Shown here in pieces: positions 36,960 to 48,317 of a stretch of DNA of 64,000 bases. Where the stretch lies: contig JABWDB010000016.1 of NCBI GenBank assembly GCA_019614645.1, positions 2,790,001-2,854,000 of the forward strand, given 5' to 3'. Under the pieces are notes generated by a model. It made no database searches and was not told where the DNA came from. It worked only from the letters and a program-made list of their open reading frames with translations. Each line of letters begins with the position of its first letter. The first letter of the stretch is position 1. The position numbers and the translations under genes are program-made. The DNA is from Stratiolaelaps scimitus. Taxonomy: Eukaryota; Arthropoda; Arachnida; Mesostigmata; Laelapidae.

Positions 36960-38100
36960 ATTCATTCCTCTCAGTGTCCACCGTTATCGCTTTTCGTCTT
37001 GCACACTTACTTCTGTGGATGATGTCACAAACCGGGGTGATGGTGTTGGGCAGTGATGGTCGATAGCGTTCGACCACCGCCACCCTTCCCGACCAGGCGC
37101 CGCCGGCAGAATCGCCAATGCCAGAATACCAGTGTGAAGGCATCGATGCTTATGGTGCCGTAAAGATTTGCCGCTTTGGCCCATTACCAAGCACCGGAAG
37201 CGCTCCGGTGCTAACCGAAGCTCTTCTCATACACCCACCGCCTTCAAAGCGTTGTTTCTGCTATTGTTGTTTGTGCAACTGCTGTTGCTTTCGTCTTACC
37301 CGTTCGTGGTGCAGCCGCCGTTGCTGTATTTCTACTCGACCATATAACACTGCTGCTGCTGCTGCACCCTTCCAAATGCGCTTCTTCGATTGCCACTAGA
37401 TCAGGATGCTCGTGATTATTCGTATCCACAAGCCGCACATCTCTCTCCGTTCCTCTTTAACTCGTGTTCGAGGCACCTAACGACAGATCAACTCACTCAG
37501 TCAGTGAGTTGAACAAATGCATTCACATTCACTTCTCCCACAATTAGCTGCTCATAGGCTGGCTAGGCCCTTCGCTCTATATATATATAGAGACTCTTAT
37601 TGGTCCGTATAGAACACCAGTCAGTGTGTGTATGTATAGCTTCACCGGCTAGTGAGGGTGTGGGGAAGAGAATATTTGGACGAAATCGTTGACCGGACCC
37701 GTTCGGGTAGCGGCAGCAGCTGAAGCCCAGAAGTTTCAATAGTAGCAGCAGCAACAGCAGCATGAAAGGCAGACTCGTGACGACCATGACGACTGATGCT
37801 GGTGCCGGTGTTAGCGCTGTCTTCGTGCTACTCAATACGTCCATGTTGGTTGCCAACCCCCACCAAGTGTCGTCCACCAGCGCAGCTGGTTCTTCAACCT
37901 ATCCTCTGCTTGGGCTGCAATAGAGGCCAATGGTGACGGAGTCGAGCGCGGCGCTGTCAATGAGGCAAACCTAAACGAGCGGCAGCCGTTGTGGCAGACG
38001 CTGCTGCTGCTGCTGTTGTTGTGGCTTCTGTTGAGAAGAGAGGTGAAATTCGGTAGAACACCACTTGGACATAGCTTAGCGCGAGATGGACGCATGTAAG
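36960..38100 (-). other. GC-rich island with overlapping minus-strand frames
   Basis: Holds CTG/CAG runs and several minus-strand ATG frames: 37832-38095 (87 codons, Ser-rich), 37563-37877 (104 codons, with a Leu-rich hydrophobic stretch from a CTG run), 37244-37438 (64 codons, start MRLVDTNNHEHPD) and 36984-37190. The last contains a donor-like GTAAGT on the minus strand (AGAA|GTAAGT, near 37012-37017). This could be the 5' part of a minus-strand gene, but the frames do not join into a recognisable protein. Confidence 0.25.
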
Positions 38101-39124
38101 CTGTAGTGATATTAAATGCTAATTCATGTCAGGAATTGTGTACAGGTTGTTCGATAGGTGACATCGAGGGAGTGCACTATACAGCAATCAGACAGGGCTT
38201 GTTGTTTTTGAAAGGACTTTGTTGTTCTTGATAGAATCACAATCGATTGTCAGGATTTTTGGACAGGCTGTCATTGATTACGCCAGCACTACACGTATGG
38301 TCGTCAGAAGGCCACTTAAGTCCTACCCATACATACATGTCTACGTGTAACAAACAGAACTACACGAGCTCTGCGTTCGCAAGTACAATATAAATGCATA
38401 CGTATATATAAAAATATATTGTCGAAGAATGCAAATTAAATCATGGATATATCTTTCCGTCCTTTGACCCCTGGAGGGTCGCGTCACCGGACCATTGCTC
38501 GTATCTGAGTGTATCCTCAAAATAAAAATGCTGTAAAAAATACAATTAAGGAACATGAAGAATAATTTCCAAATTTGTAACCATTTCAATGGGCAATGGA
38601 CAAATCGGTATACTGTAGAAAATTCGAGCGCGGAATAGACCGGCACACAGAACATGATCGCTGAAGATCTGTTCTAATAGATGATGATGACCGTTGTTGT
38701 TGCGCGATGTCGTTAGCAGCAGCAGCAGCGGTGGTGGTGGTGGTCGTGGCTGTTGTGGAAATGGTCGCCTGATTCAATTGTAATCGTTTTTAGCAAATGA
38801 TAGACGAAAGGAACGCGTTGTGGTGGCGCGACTGCGCACGAATTCACTTACTTAGCGCCATCATTCCAGCCGACGACAGTGGCACCATCCGTCGCTATCG
38901 GCAACGCGGACACCCGCGGCAGCAGCAGCAGCAATTTCTGTGAAAAGTCAGCCATTCTCGAGTAGCAGATCATCAGCGGGCAACGTTGCTATTGCTGTTT
39001 GTCTGTAGTTTTCCCGATGCGGTGACGGTCGTAGTGAGCGCGTCAGGGACGCGAAGAAGATATTGACTGCCTACATATACATATATATATATATACCACC
39101 ACAGTATAAACAGGCAGACGTACA

Positions 39125-39126
<2 letters not shown>
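38101..39126. other. Mixed intergenic DNA
   Basis: GTT/GGT/CAG runs near 38690-38760 and 38920-38935, a short TA array at 39081-39095, no supported gene. Confidence 0.5.

Positions 39127-39155
<29 letters not shown>
39127..39155. repeat. (AT)n microsatellite
   Basis: Twenty-nine-base AT array, 32 bases after a smaller one (39081-39095). Confidence 0.95.
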
Positions 39156-39158
<3 letters not shown>

Positions 39159-40306
39159 GGTTCACTCAATTCCACTCTACCGGGCAGGGCACAGACACAG
39201 TACTGCAGTGGTCGTTGTAATAGAAATATAGTAAGACAATAGTACTATACAATCACCACCACCACCACCATCATCACGACCGCCACCAATGGTGGTACCT
39301 ATCTGTTAGTGCATGGTAGTGGTTGTAGAATTCGATTCCTGTTGGTTGGCTTCTCGTTCTTTATGTTCGTGTGGTCCCCCCGTGGCTTTCGCTGTGGCTA
39401 TGCCAGTGTTTGCTGCACGCGGTGTCGGCGGTGAGATATACAGACACTGTTCACAATCATCCGTCGGAGTCGTCATCGTCGACTGTGGCGAAGAGGACCA
39501 TGCGCGAATTCACACGAGAGTAGTAATCGGCAGATAGTGATGTCACACAGCAGACGGGTTGTACACTCCGGTGTACAACGCAACATTAGGCTAAAAAGCA
39601 GCACAGCCAACAGCGAACGCTGACATCAACCAACCAATCGAAATGTTCCACTGCGGTGATGTACTAAAGTGGTGCGAGAGATAGAGAGAGAGAGAGAGAC
39701 AGGGGTTTTATAGAAAGTGGAATAGAGCAGATCGAGCAGAGGGACGGGGTTGAGTTTCGTAGTTAAGCATCCTTCCGTGGCTGGGCCGCTGAGGCGCTCG
39801 GTGATGACCAGCCGTCAGGGCGGCCACCGCAAACGAGTTCGCCGCCGCCGCCGCCGTCGCTGCTGCTGCTGCTGCCTGATCGATCGGCGGCAACAGCGAT
39901 AGGAGAAGCAGTAATAATCGTATCCGAGTAGTTCAGAATGATTCAGTCATTCAGTTCAGATGGTTTAGCGGTTTTGGAGATGAACCGGCAGCGATTAGCA
40001 GAGGTGAAGGGAGTAGGCAGCAACCTTAAACGGCAGCGGCACCCGACGATCGCTCTTCGATTCGTAATTTACTCTACTGTCTTTGCTCCTCATGGTCTAT
40101 CCAGATCTCTGTATTTGTGCCTATGTGTTTGTATAATCATAATATTAATAGTAATAATAATAAAACACCACTACCACTACTACCCCTGTGAGTAACATTT
40201 ACTAATACTTGCTTGCTTGGTAGATGTTTGTGTGTGTGTGTATGTGTCTCTTCTCGGAGAGAGTCACTGAAGTGGTTTACGGCTCGCGGCTGCTGACTGA
40301 ACAAGA
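39156..40306. other. GC-richer DNA with triplet and (GA)n runs
   Basis: CAC/CCA runs near 39250-39285, a (GA)n run at 39685-39699, and GCC/CTG runs near 39840-39875. It immediately precedes the signal-peptide ORF at 40307 and could hold its promoter. No gene supported. Confidence 0.4.
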
Positions 40307-40534
40307 ATGCTCCCGAGCTGTAAGGGTTCGTTGTTGTTGTTGTTGTCCTCATTGTTGGTGCTAGCGATCAGAATAGCCGGCGCAGTAGAGAGACGACATT
40401 CGATGAGCAGCGACGCCGGTGGTGCCGATGGACGCCGAGGTTCGTCTTCAACCATTGGTGGTCTCTCGGTGACGTCAGTTGCGCAGACTATCGGGGACAT
40501 GCCCCGTTCCGATTGCTTGGGTCCGCCGGTGTGA
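40307..40534 (+). CDS. Candidate secreted peptide or first coding exon, 75 codons
   Basis: ATG at 40307 has A at -3 and G at -2, a fair initiation context. Seen: basic start MLPSCKG, a hydrophobic core of Leu, Val, Ile and Ala (about residues 8-22), and an ideal signal-peptidase site IAGA|VERR near residue 26. Then comes a polar Gly/Ser/Asp-rich stretch (MSSDAGGADGRR) and a Thr/Ser/Val-rich end, stopping at TGA 40532-40534. Five leucines come from a TTG run, so part of the hydrophobicity is repeat-derived. The stop overlaps a weak donor (CCG|GTGTGA), so it may be an exon of a larger secreted or membrane protein. The opposite strand is open over the same interval (40264-40554), which halves my confidence. 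No family recognised. Confidence 0.35.
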   Translation: MLPSCKGSLLLLLSSLLVLAIRIAGAVERRHSMSSDAGGADGRRGSSSTIGGLSVTSVAQTIGDMPRSDCLGPPV

Positions 40535-42254
40535 AAACGAACATCACAGGGCAATGCTCCTTGATCAACCGGCGATGATCGATCTAGTCAGGGGATTAAA
40601 TTTAAAGAAAGTCAGTTGAAAATATTCTTGAGGGACTCGCGGAATCGACGGCTAGGGACTGAGGAAATTCGTACATCGGTGATTGTTTCAGATATAACTT
40701 AATCGAGATCTCAGAAATCGAAAACCACATATACTTATAAGTTTTCAAGTCTAGTTTAAACAAAAAAGCAGTGAGAGCAAATGGCCACTTCAAATGTTGC
40801 CATAGTGGTTTTGTTCCTGCTGCTGGCGTCACAGCCACCGCCACCGTCGCCGCCGGCGTTACGATACTGTAAAAAAAAAAAATAACGTCCAGCCGCTTCT
40901 ACCAGTGATGCCATTATAATGTGCCATTTATGCGACATTTATTTGTGCCGTCTCCCAGAGGCCAACAACCGCAACAAAACCAGCGTCCCACCAGCACCAG
41001 CCTTCTCGTGGCTTTCATTTGACGCCCCCTTGTATTATTCTCTCTCTCCCTCTCAAGCGAATATCACCCGACTTGTGATTGTTGTCCTATCACCCGCTTA
41101 TTTCTTCCTTCCTTTCTTCTTTCTTTCTTTCTTTCTTGATTCCCTCTCGTCTCTGTCGCATCTTCTTGCCCGTACGAATATTATTATTATTACTATTATC
41201 TATTTTTTTTTATTATTATTATTGCCACTACTATAATATTCGTATAAGAATTTTCTATAGAACGCAACAAGCAACGTGATTCAGCTCTGGTGGTGGTGGC
41301 GGCGGCGGTGATCGCCGCTGTGCGAGTCGCTCGATGGTGACAGCGCCACCACGCGGTGGCCGTCGTACGGCGCTGGCCAGAGAGACGTCGCGCCGGCAGC
41401 GAGTTCCTATAACGACGCGACGCGATGCCATTGTTGTGCTTGGTTGCTTCGCTGGTTGGTTGGTTGGTTGGTTGGCCGGATCGGACCAGATCGGCAGAGC
41501 GAAGCGTCAACGGAGTTCGAGGGAAGAACCATTCGTCCATCTGCTGTGCTGCTATAAGTCGTCGTATTGGGACCCGTTGTTGATGGTGATGTTCCATCAG
41601 TCAGCGAAGCGGCTGGCTGTGATGGCTCCTTTGAAAGCGCATTGAGGATGGGCGAACACTGACATTAACATTCACCTTCTAGGGGAGTGTGCTTTTTGTA
41701 TAGCTAACCGATGCGGTGGATGGTCTGTACGGGAGGAGATGTCGATTGACACCGGGGCGGCTGGGGAGGGGGATAGAGTGATTAATTTAGTAAAAAATAA
41801 AACATATTGAAATGGCCAATGCGGAAAAAGACAATATTCTCATTCTAATCTGACAAGCGTATCCAAACTGTCTGACACGACCAACATATTTCGATAAAAT
41901 GATCGGGTGGCTCTGAAGAACAGGCCAGGAATAAGAATAGACAACGTTCGGTTGTAGTTACACTTGTGCACCATCTAACTATTAATAATAACAATACACA
42001 CGCACATATATATATATATATAAGCGTATAACGCTGTTTGATTGACAATAATTAAAAGAAGAACAACTTCACTGAATTTCCTTCAAAGGAGTCTAATCCA
42101 TGCGTGTTTTTGGGTGGTACGTTTCTTTTTGATTTTTGACGGCCGGTCCCCCAGCTTGGGTTCCGTTAGACGACGCTTCTCGACATTTATCCCGATTTGT
42201 GATGGCATTACCACGAGACTAAATGTCAGAAGGAAAAAGCCACATTTTCCTGAG
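40535..42254. other. Intergenic DNA with several simple repeats
   Basis: (TTTC)n at about 41117-41136, ATT runs at 41178-41222, (GGTT)n at 41453-41474, a TA array at 42007-42022. A GC-rich patch at 41280-41645 is open on both strands (for example 41334-41645 plus) without a recognisable product. Confidence 0.5.
41453..41474. repeat. (GGTT)n tetranucleotide repeat
   Basis: About five and a half GGTT units in a GC-rich patch. Confidence 0.85.
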
Positions 42255-42365
42255 GTCAGTCGAGGCAGGATTTGAACCCGCCGTATTTATTCTGTCCATG
42301 TATCTATTCTATAATAGCTTTGTCCCGAGCTTTAACTACTGACGTCAATCGTCTAGACGATCGGC
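42255..42365 (-). repeat. tRNA-derived SINE or tRNA pseudogene fragment
   Basis: On the minus strand an A-box-like segment TTGACGTCAGTAGTTAAAGC is followed by a good B box GGTTCAAATCC (plus 42268-42278), inside GGGTTCAAATCCTGCC. The A-to-B spacing is about 69 bases, longer than a plain tRNA, and no acceptor stem pairs, so it is not a working tRNA. A palindrome ATCGTCTAGACGAT (about 42348-42361) precedes the A box. It probably derives from a polymerase III-transcribed repeat. Confidence 0.45.
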
Positions 42366-42957
42366 TAAGGAGGACTAAGTGATGTCTTGGTGTAAATCTA
42401 CTGTACAATACCTTCTACATTTGTTCCCTGTCCGTGTTAAACCCATGAGCTTAGTAACGAATAATTCACCTACCTGAATATGTCTATCTGTCTATGAGTG
42501 GGCGGTGACGTGCACCAATCGATTCCCGATCATTCGTCGTATCTGGCTATTATAGCTCCGCCGTATCGAACCATCTACTTTAGCCACCCTAGTCTCTCTC
42601 TCGTTTTTTTTTGTTCGTGAGGTTAATATCATCCTTCTCAATGGCGAATGAAGTTCGTGGAAGCTTCGAAGTAGTGTATTAGTGATCAAAACATATTTTG
42701 TCAATAAGAACTGCACTTAAATTGAGCGCTTCGATTGATCAAAAATAGCTCCTAACGTTTGCATTGTCGTAATAAACATTTCCTCACTTAGTGAAGAAAC
42801 ATCAACGTGACACAATTCATGGATGTCTAAAGTGGATACCTTGATAATAATGATAATAATAATAATAGTATTTATATTTTAACTATGTATGTAAATCGCT
42901 GTTTACACTACTGTTATATGCACACTTGCATGATGGGTATACCAACATACATTTTAA
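42366..42957. other. Intergenic DNA, no gene recognised
   Basis: AT-rich, with an AAT run near 42846-42867; no coding support. Confidence 0.6.

Positions 42958-43029
<72 letters not shown>
42958..43029. repeat. 72-base compound TA array
   Basis: The longest simple repeat of the window: three TA blocks separated by single-base register shifts (TTT and TT). It should be highly variable between individuals and may extrude cruciforms. Confidence 0.95.
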
Positions 43030-43036
<7 letters not shown>

Positions 43037-43589
43037 TCAAGTAAACAAAAAATATATATTTTTTTTCTTTTTCTTTTTCTTAAATTCAAACGCACCCAAT
43101 CGATTTATGCATTTATTCAGATAGGCATTTGTTTCCATTATTGGACTTGATTTGCAATCGGCTAATTCGTGTACGCTCTTGGCTATACCGCTATTCTTAG
43201 TATACAGAAGCCGCGTACACTCAATCAGTACATTATACACTAATATCAATCATACACATGTGTTTGATTAATCGCCACATGTATGTATATAGATACATAC
43301 ACACAGATAATCGATAATAGATAGTTCAATTGCAAATATAGCTGCTACTGCGGCAGCTGCAGTTAGCCTATTCTGATCTCGGTTGTCGCTGTTACAAGCA
43401 ATGTACTAGATTGGAACTGTTTCGTCGATCTATTACACTTCTCTGGTGTCGTTCTCGATTCACGAGTCGCTGGAGTCGTTATAACTACGATGGCGGCGAC
43501 GACATGACAGAACGATGATTAGTGAGAGCAGCGGCCGAAGATAGCAATAGGAATGAGTAGCGATTACTCGTTATTCGCCCGTAGAGTTC
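43030..43589. other. Flank of the TA array, no gene recognised
   Basis: A T-rich run (43056-43080) and AT-rich DNA grade into a GC-richer block that contains the next two candidate frames. Confidence 0.5.
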
Positions 43590-43886
43590 ATGACGCGACG
43601 GCGAAGGGAACCGATGATGCTGTGGCGGTTCAACTCAAGCCGTAATGGTTTGCAGTACAGCGAGATGAGACGGCCAAGCAAACAACGACTTCGTATTACA
43701 TGCGCTAGCAATGGCTGGCGCAGTCCGAGGAGCGTAAGGGAGCCGAGTGAACGGTTGAAAGTCGACGCCGCAAACGTTGAAGCAAACGCGCGGGGCGCTC
43801 TGCGGTGGCAACGACAATTTGCCCGTGTAGCATTATACGCATCTATGTATATCGTGTGGTACGACCAACAATATCATGTGACGTAG
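43590..43886 (+). CDS. Candidate Arg-rich ORF, 98 codons (weak)
   Basis: ATG at 43590 begins MTRRRREPMMLW. The frame is Arg-rich throughout (many CGN codons from local GC content), with an Ala-rich stretch near residues 58-72, and stops at TAG 43884-43886. No hydrophobic anchor or known motif. It sits 64 bases upstream of the signal-peptide frame at 43951 but in another phase. Probably composition-driven. Confidence 0.15.
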   Translation: MTRRRREPMMLWRFNSSRNGLQYSEMRRPSKQRLRITCASNGWRSPRSVREPSERLKVDAANVEANARGALRWQRQFARVALYASMYIVWYDQQYHVT

Positions 43887-43950
43887 AAGTGGGTCTACCC
43901 ATTCAATGGCCGTGAATTGATAGCAGATCAATATATTATAACAGAATCTC

Positions 43951-44235
43951 ATGGCGCTGCTGCTACTGCCACTGATGCTGATTGCCCGCTCATTCGACCG
44001 CTCTCACTTGCCTTCATGGCCGATTAACTCTGACACAGAAACGGAGCGCCCGAGTGGATTCCTCGATTCCATTCGACTGCTCTGGCGAAACTATAGAGTG
44101 CCGCATCCATACTCTCACAGGGTGAATATGAAATGTCGAGCAGCTCAAACGCTAGCGCAGCCAGCCACAGTCAGCTCGGTGGCCGGCGGTGGCCTCTCAA
44201 GTGAGCGCCACTCACTGACATGGCGCGGTGACTGA
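43951..44235 (+). CDS. Candidate small secreted protein or first coding exon, 94 codons
   Basis: ATG at 43951 (G at +4, C at -3) starts MALLLLPLMLIARS, a short hydrophobic signal-like core of about ten residues, followed by FDRSHLPSWPINSD and an acidic patch (TETERP). A middle region looks like real protein: FLDSIRLLWRNYRVPHPYSH. The end is Ala/Ser/Gly-rich and stops at TGA 44233-44235. Donor-like sites inside the frame (AGG|GTGAAT near 44121 and CAA|GTGAGC near 44200) would let it be a first exon of a longer gene. It lies in a local GC-rich island. No family recognised; a neuropeptide or small secreted effector is conceivable but unsupported. Confidence 0.3.
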   Translation: MALLLLPLMLIARSFDRSHLPSWPINSDTETERPSGFLDSIRLLWRNYRVPHPYSHRVNMKCRAAQTLAQPATVSSVAGGGLSSERHSLTWRGD

Positions 44236-45068
44236 CTGAGTAACACAGATAGACGCAACCAATAGCTAGGGAGGTTGATCGGCGAACAGGCACGCAGCCG
44301 GGGTCTTAAGGCAACGGCTAGATAGATGTTGTATGATGGGAAGTGGTGGTCTGATATTTCATGACATCGAAGTCCTAGAACGACACCAGCGTATAGCTGT
44401 GTCTTGCATACCAGTACTTGAAAGGGTGGGCATTATAATTTAACCTGTTCATTCTGCCGGAACAGTTAGTAAGAGAGAGGGAGAGATTAAATGTCCACGA
44501 GATTATTCAGGATGAAAGTACATGATAATGAGTTGAACAGAGAGAGAGAGAGGAGTGGGACGGCGTATTAGTCAGTGAAATCTCGAGTATGAAATATCGA
44601 CGGTTGATTACAATGCAACACCGCTGCATGCACGCCTCCTCGTTCACCTTCGTGTGGGAGATCTATCCATTCATTTAATCATACTCCCGACAACATTTGC
44701 TTTTGCTTAATCGCTGTTACTGTTGATCCTGTTGGATCGCGGTGGGGCTGAAATGAACAAAGTCTCCTCGCGGGGCTGTTCCTCTTGTCGGGTATGACGA
44801 CGTGAAATGTGACATCTCTCATAGTCGTTAGATAGCGTGCGAATATATCACACTTGTCTGGCGGTTACCTAATCATCTATTTTATATAAATATAAAAGGC
44901 ACCTACATCATATACATAATAGGAATAATGATAACCGTTTCAAAACGTTTTAACCCCGTTTCATTGAATTCGAGACGGTGCGAATGGACCGATATGCATG
45001 TATTTGGTTCTCCTACCAATGAGCGCCGCCAGCTTGTGTGGATGAGAGAGAGATAGAGAAAGCTATCG
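44236..45068. other. Intergenic DNA, no gene recognised
   Basis: Short (GA)n runs near 44472-44486 and 44540-44553; nothing coding supported. Confidence 0.6.
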
Positions 45069-45089
45069 ATATATATATATATATATATA
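45069..45089. repeat. (AT)n microsatellite
   Basis: Twenty-one-base AT array. Confidence 0.9.
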
Positions 45090-47120
45090 ATATTTACTGC
45101 ATCAAAGTGAGGAGAACCGATCATCGGTAAGGACCTCGCGGGCCCCGACAAGATCAGCCATGCAACAATGGGAAGGAGTGTTTCAGAGAGAGAGCGAGAG
45201 AGAGAGAGAGATGGGTTGAGGGCAGAAGGGGGGTGACTGGTGTTGGTGGGGGATGGGGTGTAACCAGCTGCCTGTTCAGGCAAAGGGGCACAAGCGGGGG
45301 CGAAACGGGGGCGAGGTCCAACTCGCAGTTGCAACGGAGTAGCCGTAGCGTAGGAGTATGTGTTTGTGGGTGGAGGTGGCTATGGACCTGGGGAACTGGG
45401 GCGTTTTCGGAGATCCCATAGTTTTGGTGAGCGGAAGGCCTGTGAAGGCAGAGTAGGCGTTTAGCTGACCAACCCAATGCAGTGAGTGCTGTAGCGCTGT
45501 AGGGTCGCCGGGCCGGCGAGTAGTTGCTGTCGCCGATGACGACAACATCGCCAACATGTTTCGGATGGGCATCGTTTCGGTACACGGCGAGTTGCCAGTT
45601 GACAGGGCAGAGAGTAAGCAGTTGTGCTGCGTAGATCAGTTTAGCTTGGCGCTGCCTGGGTGTGTTCCGTAGTCGGTCTACTGTGCGATTCGAACTGGTG
45701 TGTGTATATCTGTCTGCACGTCTGTCCCTCCGTCTGTATATATATATATATATATGTGAAGCGGCTGGCGTCTCTGGGCTTGAGCGTGACTCTATGCGCA
45801 TGTGTGTGGTTGTGGGGGAAGGAAGGTAGTGTGAGTGAAGGGCGATGCTCGTGGGAGTTTCGTGGCACAGTCGCTGGGTAGTAGTATCGTAGGGGTCTGT
45901 CGCCTACTGCCTGGCCTGGCTGACGGCCGTTCGTGCGGGCAGAGAGTAATAGAAGGGGCGAGGGCCCTCTGCCCTTGTGGCCCTCTCGCTCCTTCTTTGG
46001 ATAAAGCTCCTTGTGCCTCAGGAGTCCGGAACCCCGCTTGGAGTTTAGGAGCAGACATGCTGATGCTGCTGCTGCTGTTGCTGTAGCCTCGTACAGGAGG
46101 AGGCATCGGGGGACAGGCAAATGATTGGGGGAAGTGAGGCCGTTCAGGGAGCAGCAGTCAGCCAGGGCAAAGAAGGGAGCAGCAACTCGATGGGTTGAGG
46201 TCGGGTCGGATGGGCGGCGGCGGCGGTGGCGGGGGTTGGAGAATACAGCGTCTGAATGGAATGGAGACTCTTAGGGGACAGACTCTTAGGGAGGGGGACG
46301 GGATATAAGGGATGAGCGTCCTGAATGTTGACGAAAAGGGAACGCGGGAAGACGACCAATGGGTTGCGGGGCTGAGAAGTGTGGGAGGTGAGGGGAAGAC
46401 AAGATACGTTCTCTCCTTTTAGTCACACTGAACCATTGCAGCAGCAGCAGCAGTCGACTGGTGATGCCGACGCCGCCACAGCTGCAGCAGCACAAGGCGG
46501 AGGAGCAGCAGTGCCTAAGGGCGTAACACCGCCATCCCCGATCACACAAGACCCGGTCAACTCCCCTATCCAGATAGATCCTTAGCCTGACTTTCAGCCT
46601 TAACGTTAGTGTGCCTTAGCTTTGGTCCGCTCTTTCTTAGTCGCCCACGACTACGACTCCTTCGTTAGTCTGCTTGCCTGTCGGTCGGTCGGTTGTCTGG
46701 CGCGTTTTGCCGCGGTGTGCGACACATAAACACGTCCATACATCCATCCATCGACGCTTACTCGCTTGTCTACCTACTTGCATGCATCGACACCGACGGC
46801 CCATGCTCCATCCACCCAGCTATGGAGCCATACGCACCAACAGACACATACACCAATAGGCGTGTGTGCATCAACACCTCTGTAACATCAGACGACATCA
46901 CATGTACACATAGCATATACAAGCAAAGCGCCTTAACCAAAAGCCACCAGCATCTTAGAGCTGCTCACAGCAGCGTCGGCTTGCCCCCGTGAGGTGAGCC
47001 GCGAGAGGACGCCAACCACACGCCTTCTTCGGCCATGCCGGATGGTTTGTCAGGGAGTAGGAGGCGGAGGCGGCGGCGGCGATGTCGGGGTTCGAGATCC
47101 CTTGACGAGAGATATCCAAA
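45090..47120. other. GC-rich island with long composition-driven frames and a donor-like site
   Basis: Long minus-strand frames (45154-45801, 215 codons; 45641-46120, 159 codons) overlap plus-strand frames, and none shows a domain or a unique reading frame. Also seen: (GA)n at 45184-45211, a TA array at 45738-45756, and a direct repeat of GACTCTTAGGG at about 46266-46291. A plus-strand donor AAA|GTAAGT sits at 47120/47121. As with the 25-31.6 kb belt, this looks like promoter or untranslated leader sequence. Confidence 0.35.
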
Positions 47121-48304
47121 GTAAGTAAGATAGAGGGAGGGAGAGAGAGAGAGAGTATCTATCAGGGGAGTTGGCCCCAAACTTCGACCGGTTGTAGCAT
47201 CACTGCTGTGCCTCAGTTCTTCCAGCGTCCATGTTGTTGTCCATCCCATCTTCCTCGCCCTCCTCGCGCAGCTGGCCGCAGTAACAGTAGCAGCAATGGG
47301 GCAGGGCAGCAGTGGTAGCAGTTGTAGTAGCTGCAAATCTGCATCTCAGGGATATACAAGCACTCTCATATATTCTTGGTGGACGATGCGGCATTGATGG
47401 GATCTGCGGCAGCAGCGCCGGAGCCGGCGTTCATACCGACTCACCCACGCTCACAGGCACACCCATATGGCTATTACGTTTGACCATCTGCGGAAATTCA
47501 GGTGCGTCTCCGCTGAATTTTGGCAGGGAACCTGTGATTTGGTGATGGCGCGTTTGTTAGCTGCCACCATCACAATTAGCTAATTATACGTTAAAGAAAA
47601 TGAGCATCGAATTTGCTAACGTGCTCATATGATTACTATCGTTGTTCTTGTTGTCAAACGACATTAGAGTACTTCATAACATTTCTACCTTAGCCTGGCT
47701 GCATAATCGGCCGGAGGCGCTCGGACGAAAATAGAGTTTCTCTGCTTTTGAACGTTACCCCTGTGCGGACGGCTTCGTTGCAATGTCCCTACTACGGAAT
47801 CATCAGCAAGTGGTCGACAATATGTCGATGGTCATGCCCACATAGCTACATGGACCGTAGGAGGCTGTATTGGCAGGTCCTTAAGCACAGCATTGCTTTC
47901 TATTCATTTCACCGTTCATGTGTGCTGCTGCTGCTGCTGGTGGCGGCAGCGGCGGCGGCTCTCCAGCTGGTGAGCTAATTAGTTAATATGCTCGAGGCTG
48001 CAGTGCAGAGTGTGTTTAGTATAAGAGCATGCGTCGATCAAGTTGAGCAGACGAACAAAGAAGAAGCACGATTGCATAGCGGAAGATAGCGGACCAATGG
48101 AACGGGAGCAGGTGGTGGTTGTTTTTGCAGTGTCTCATCAAGGCACACTAACACTGTTATGATTCAGTATAGTGTGTCGCTTATATAAAGAAGATGTTTA
48201 TAAGGCAGTTCGCGTTCACCCTCGTATGCGTCGATTGTATCTGTTTATTTTCTGCTGACGGGGCACTTTGAGGTTGTTTGCTCGCCGCCTCCGTCATGTG
48301 ACAA
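47121..48304. other. Mixed intergenic DNA, no gene recognised
   Basis: A 77-codon Gly-rich frame (47312-47545) and a 76-codon frame ending in an Ala/Leu-rich CTG/GCG run (47748-47978) are the only frames of note; neither has a recognisable family. Confidence 0.45.
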
Positions 48305-48317
48305 CCCCCCCCCCCCC
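48305..48317. repeat. C13 homopolymer
   Basis: Thirteen consecutive C residues, unusual in this window. Confidence 0.95.

Noticed and set aside
45154..45801. 215-codon minus-strand frame
   Set aside because: Overlaps other long frames on both strands, includes a TYR/ILE run from a TA array, and has no protein features.
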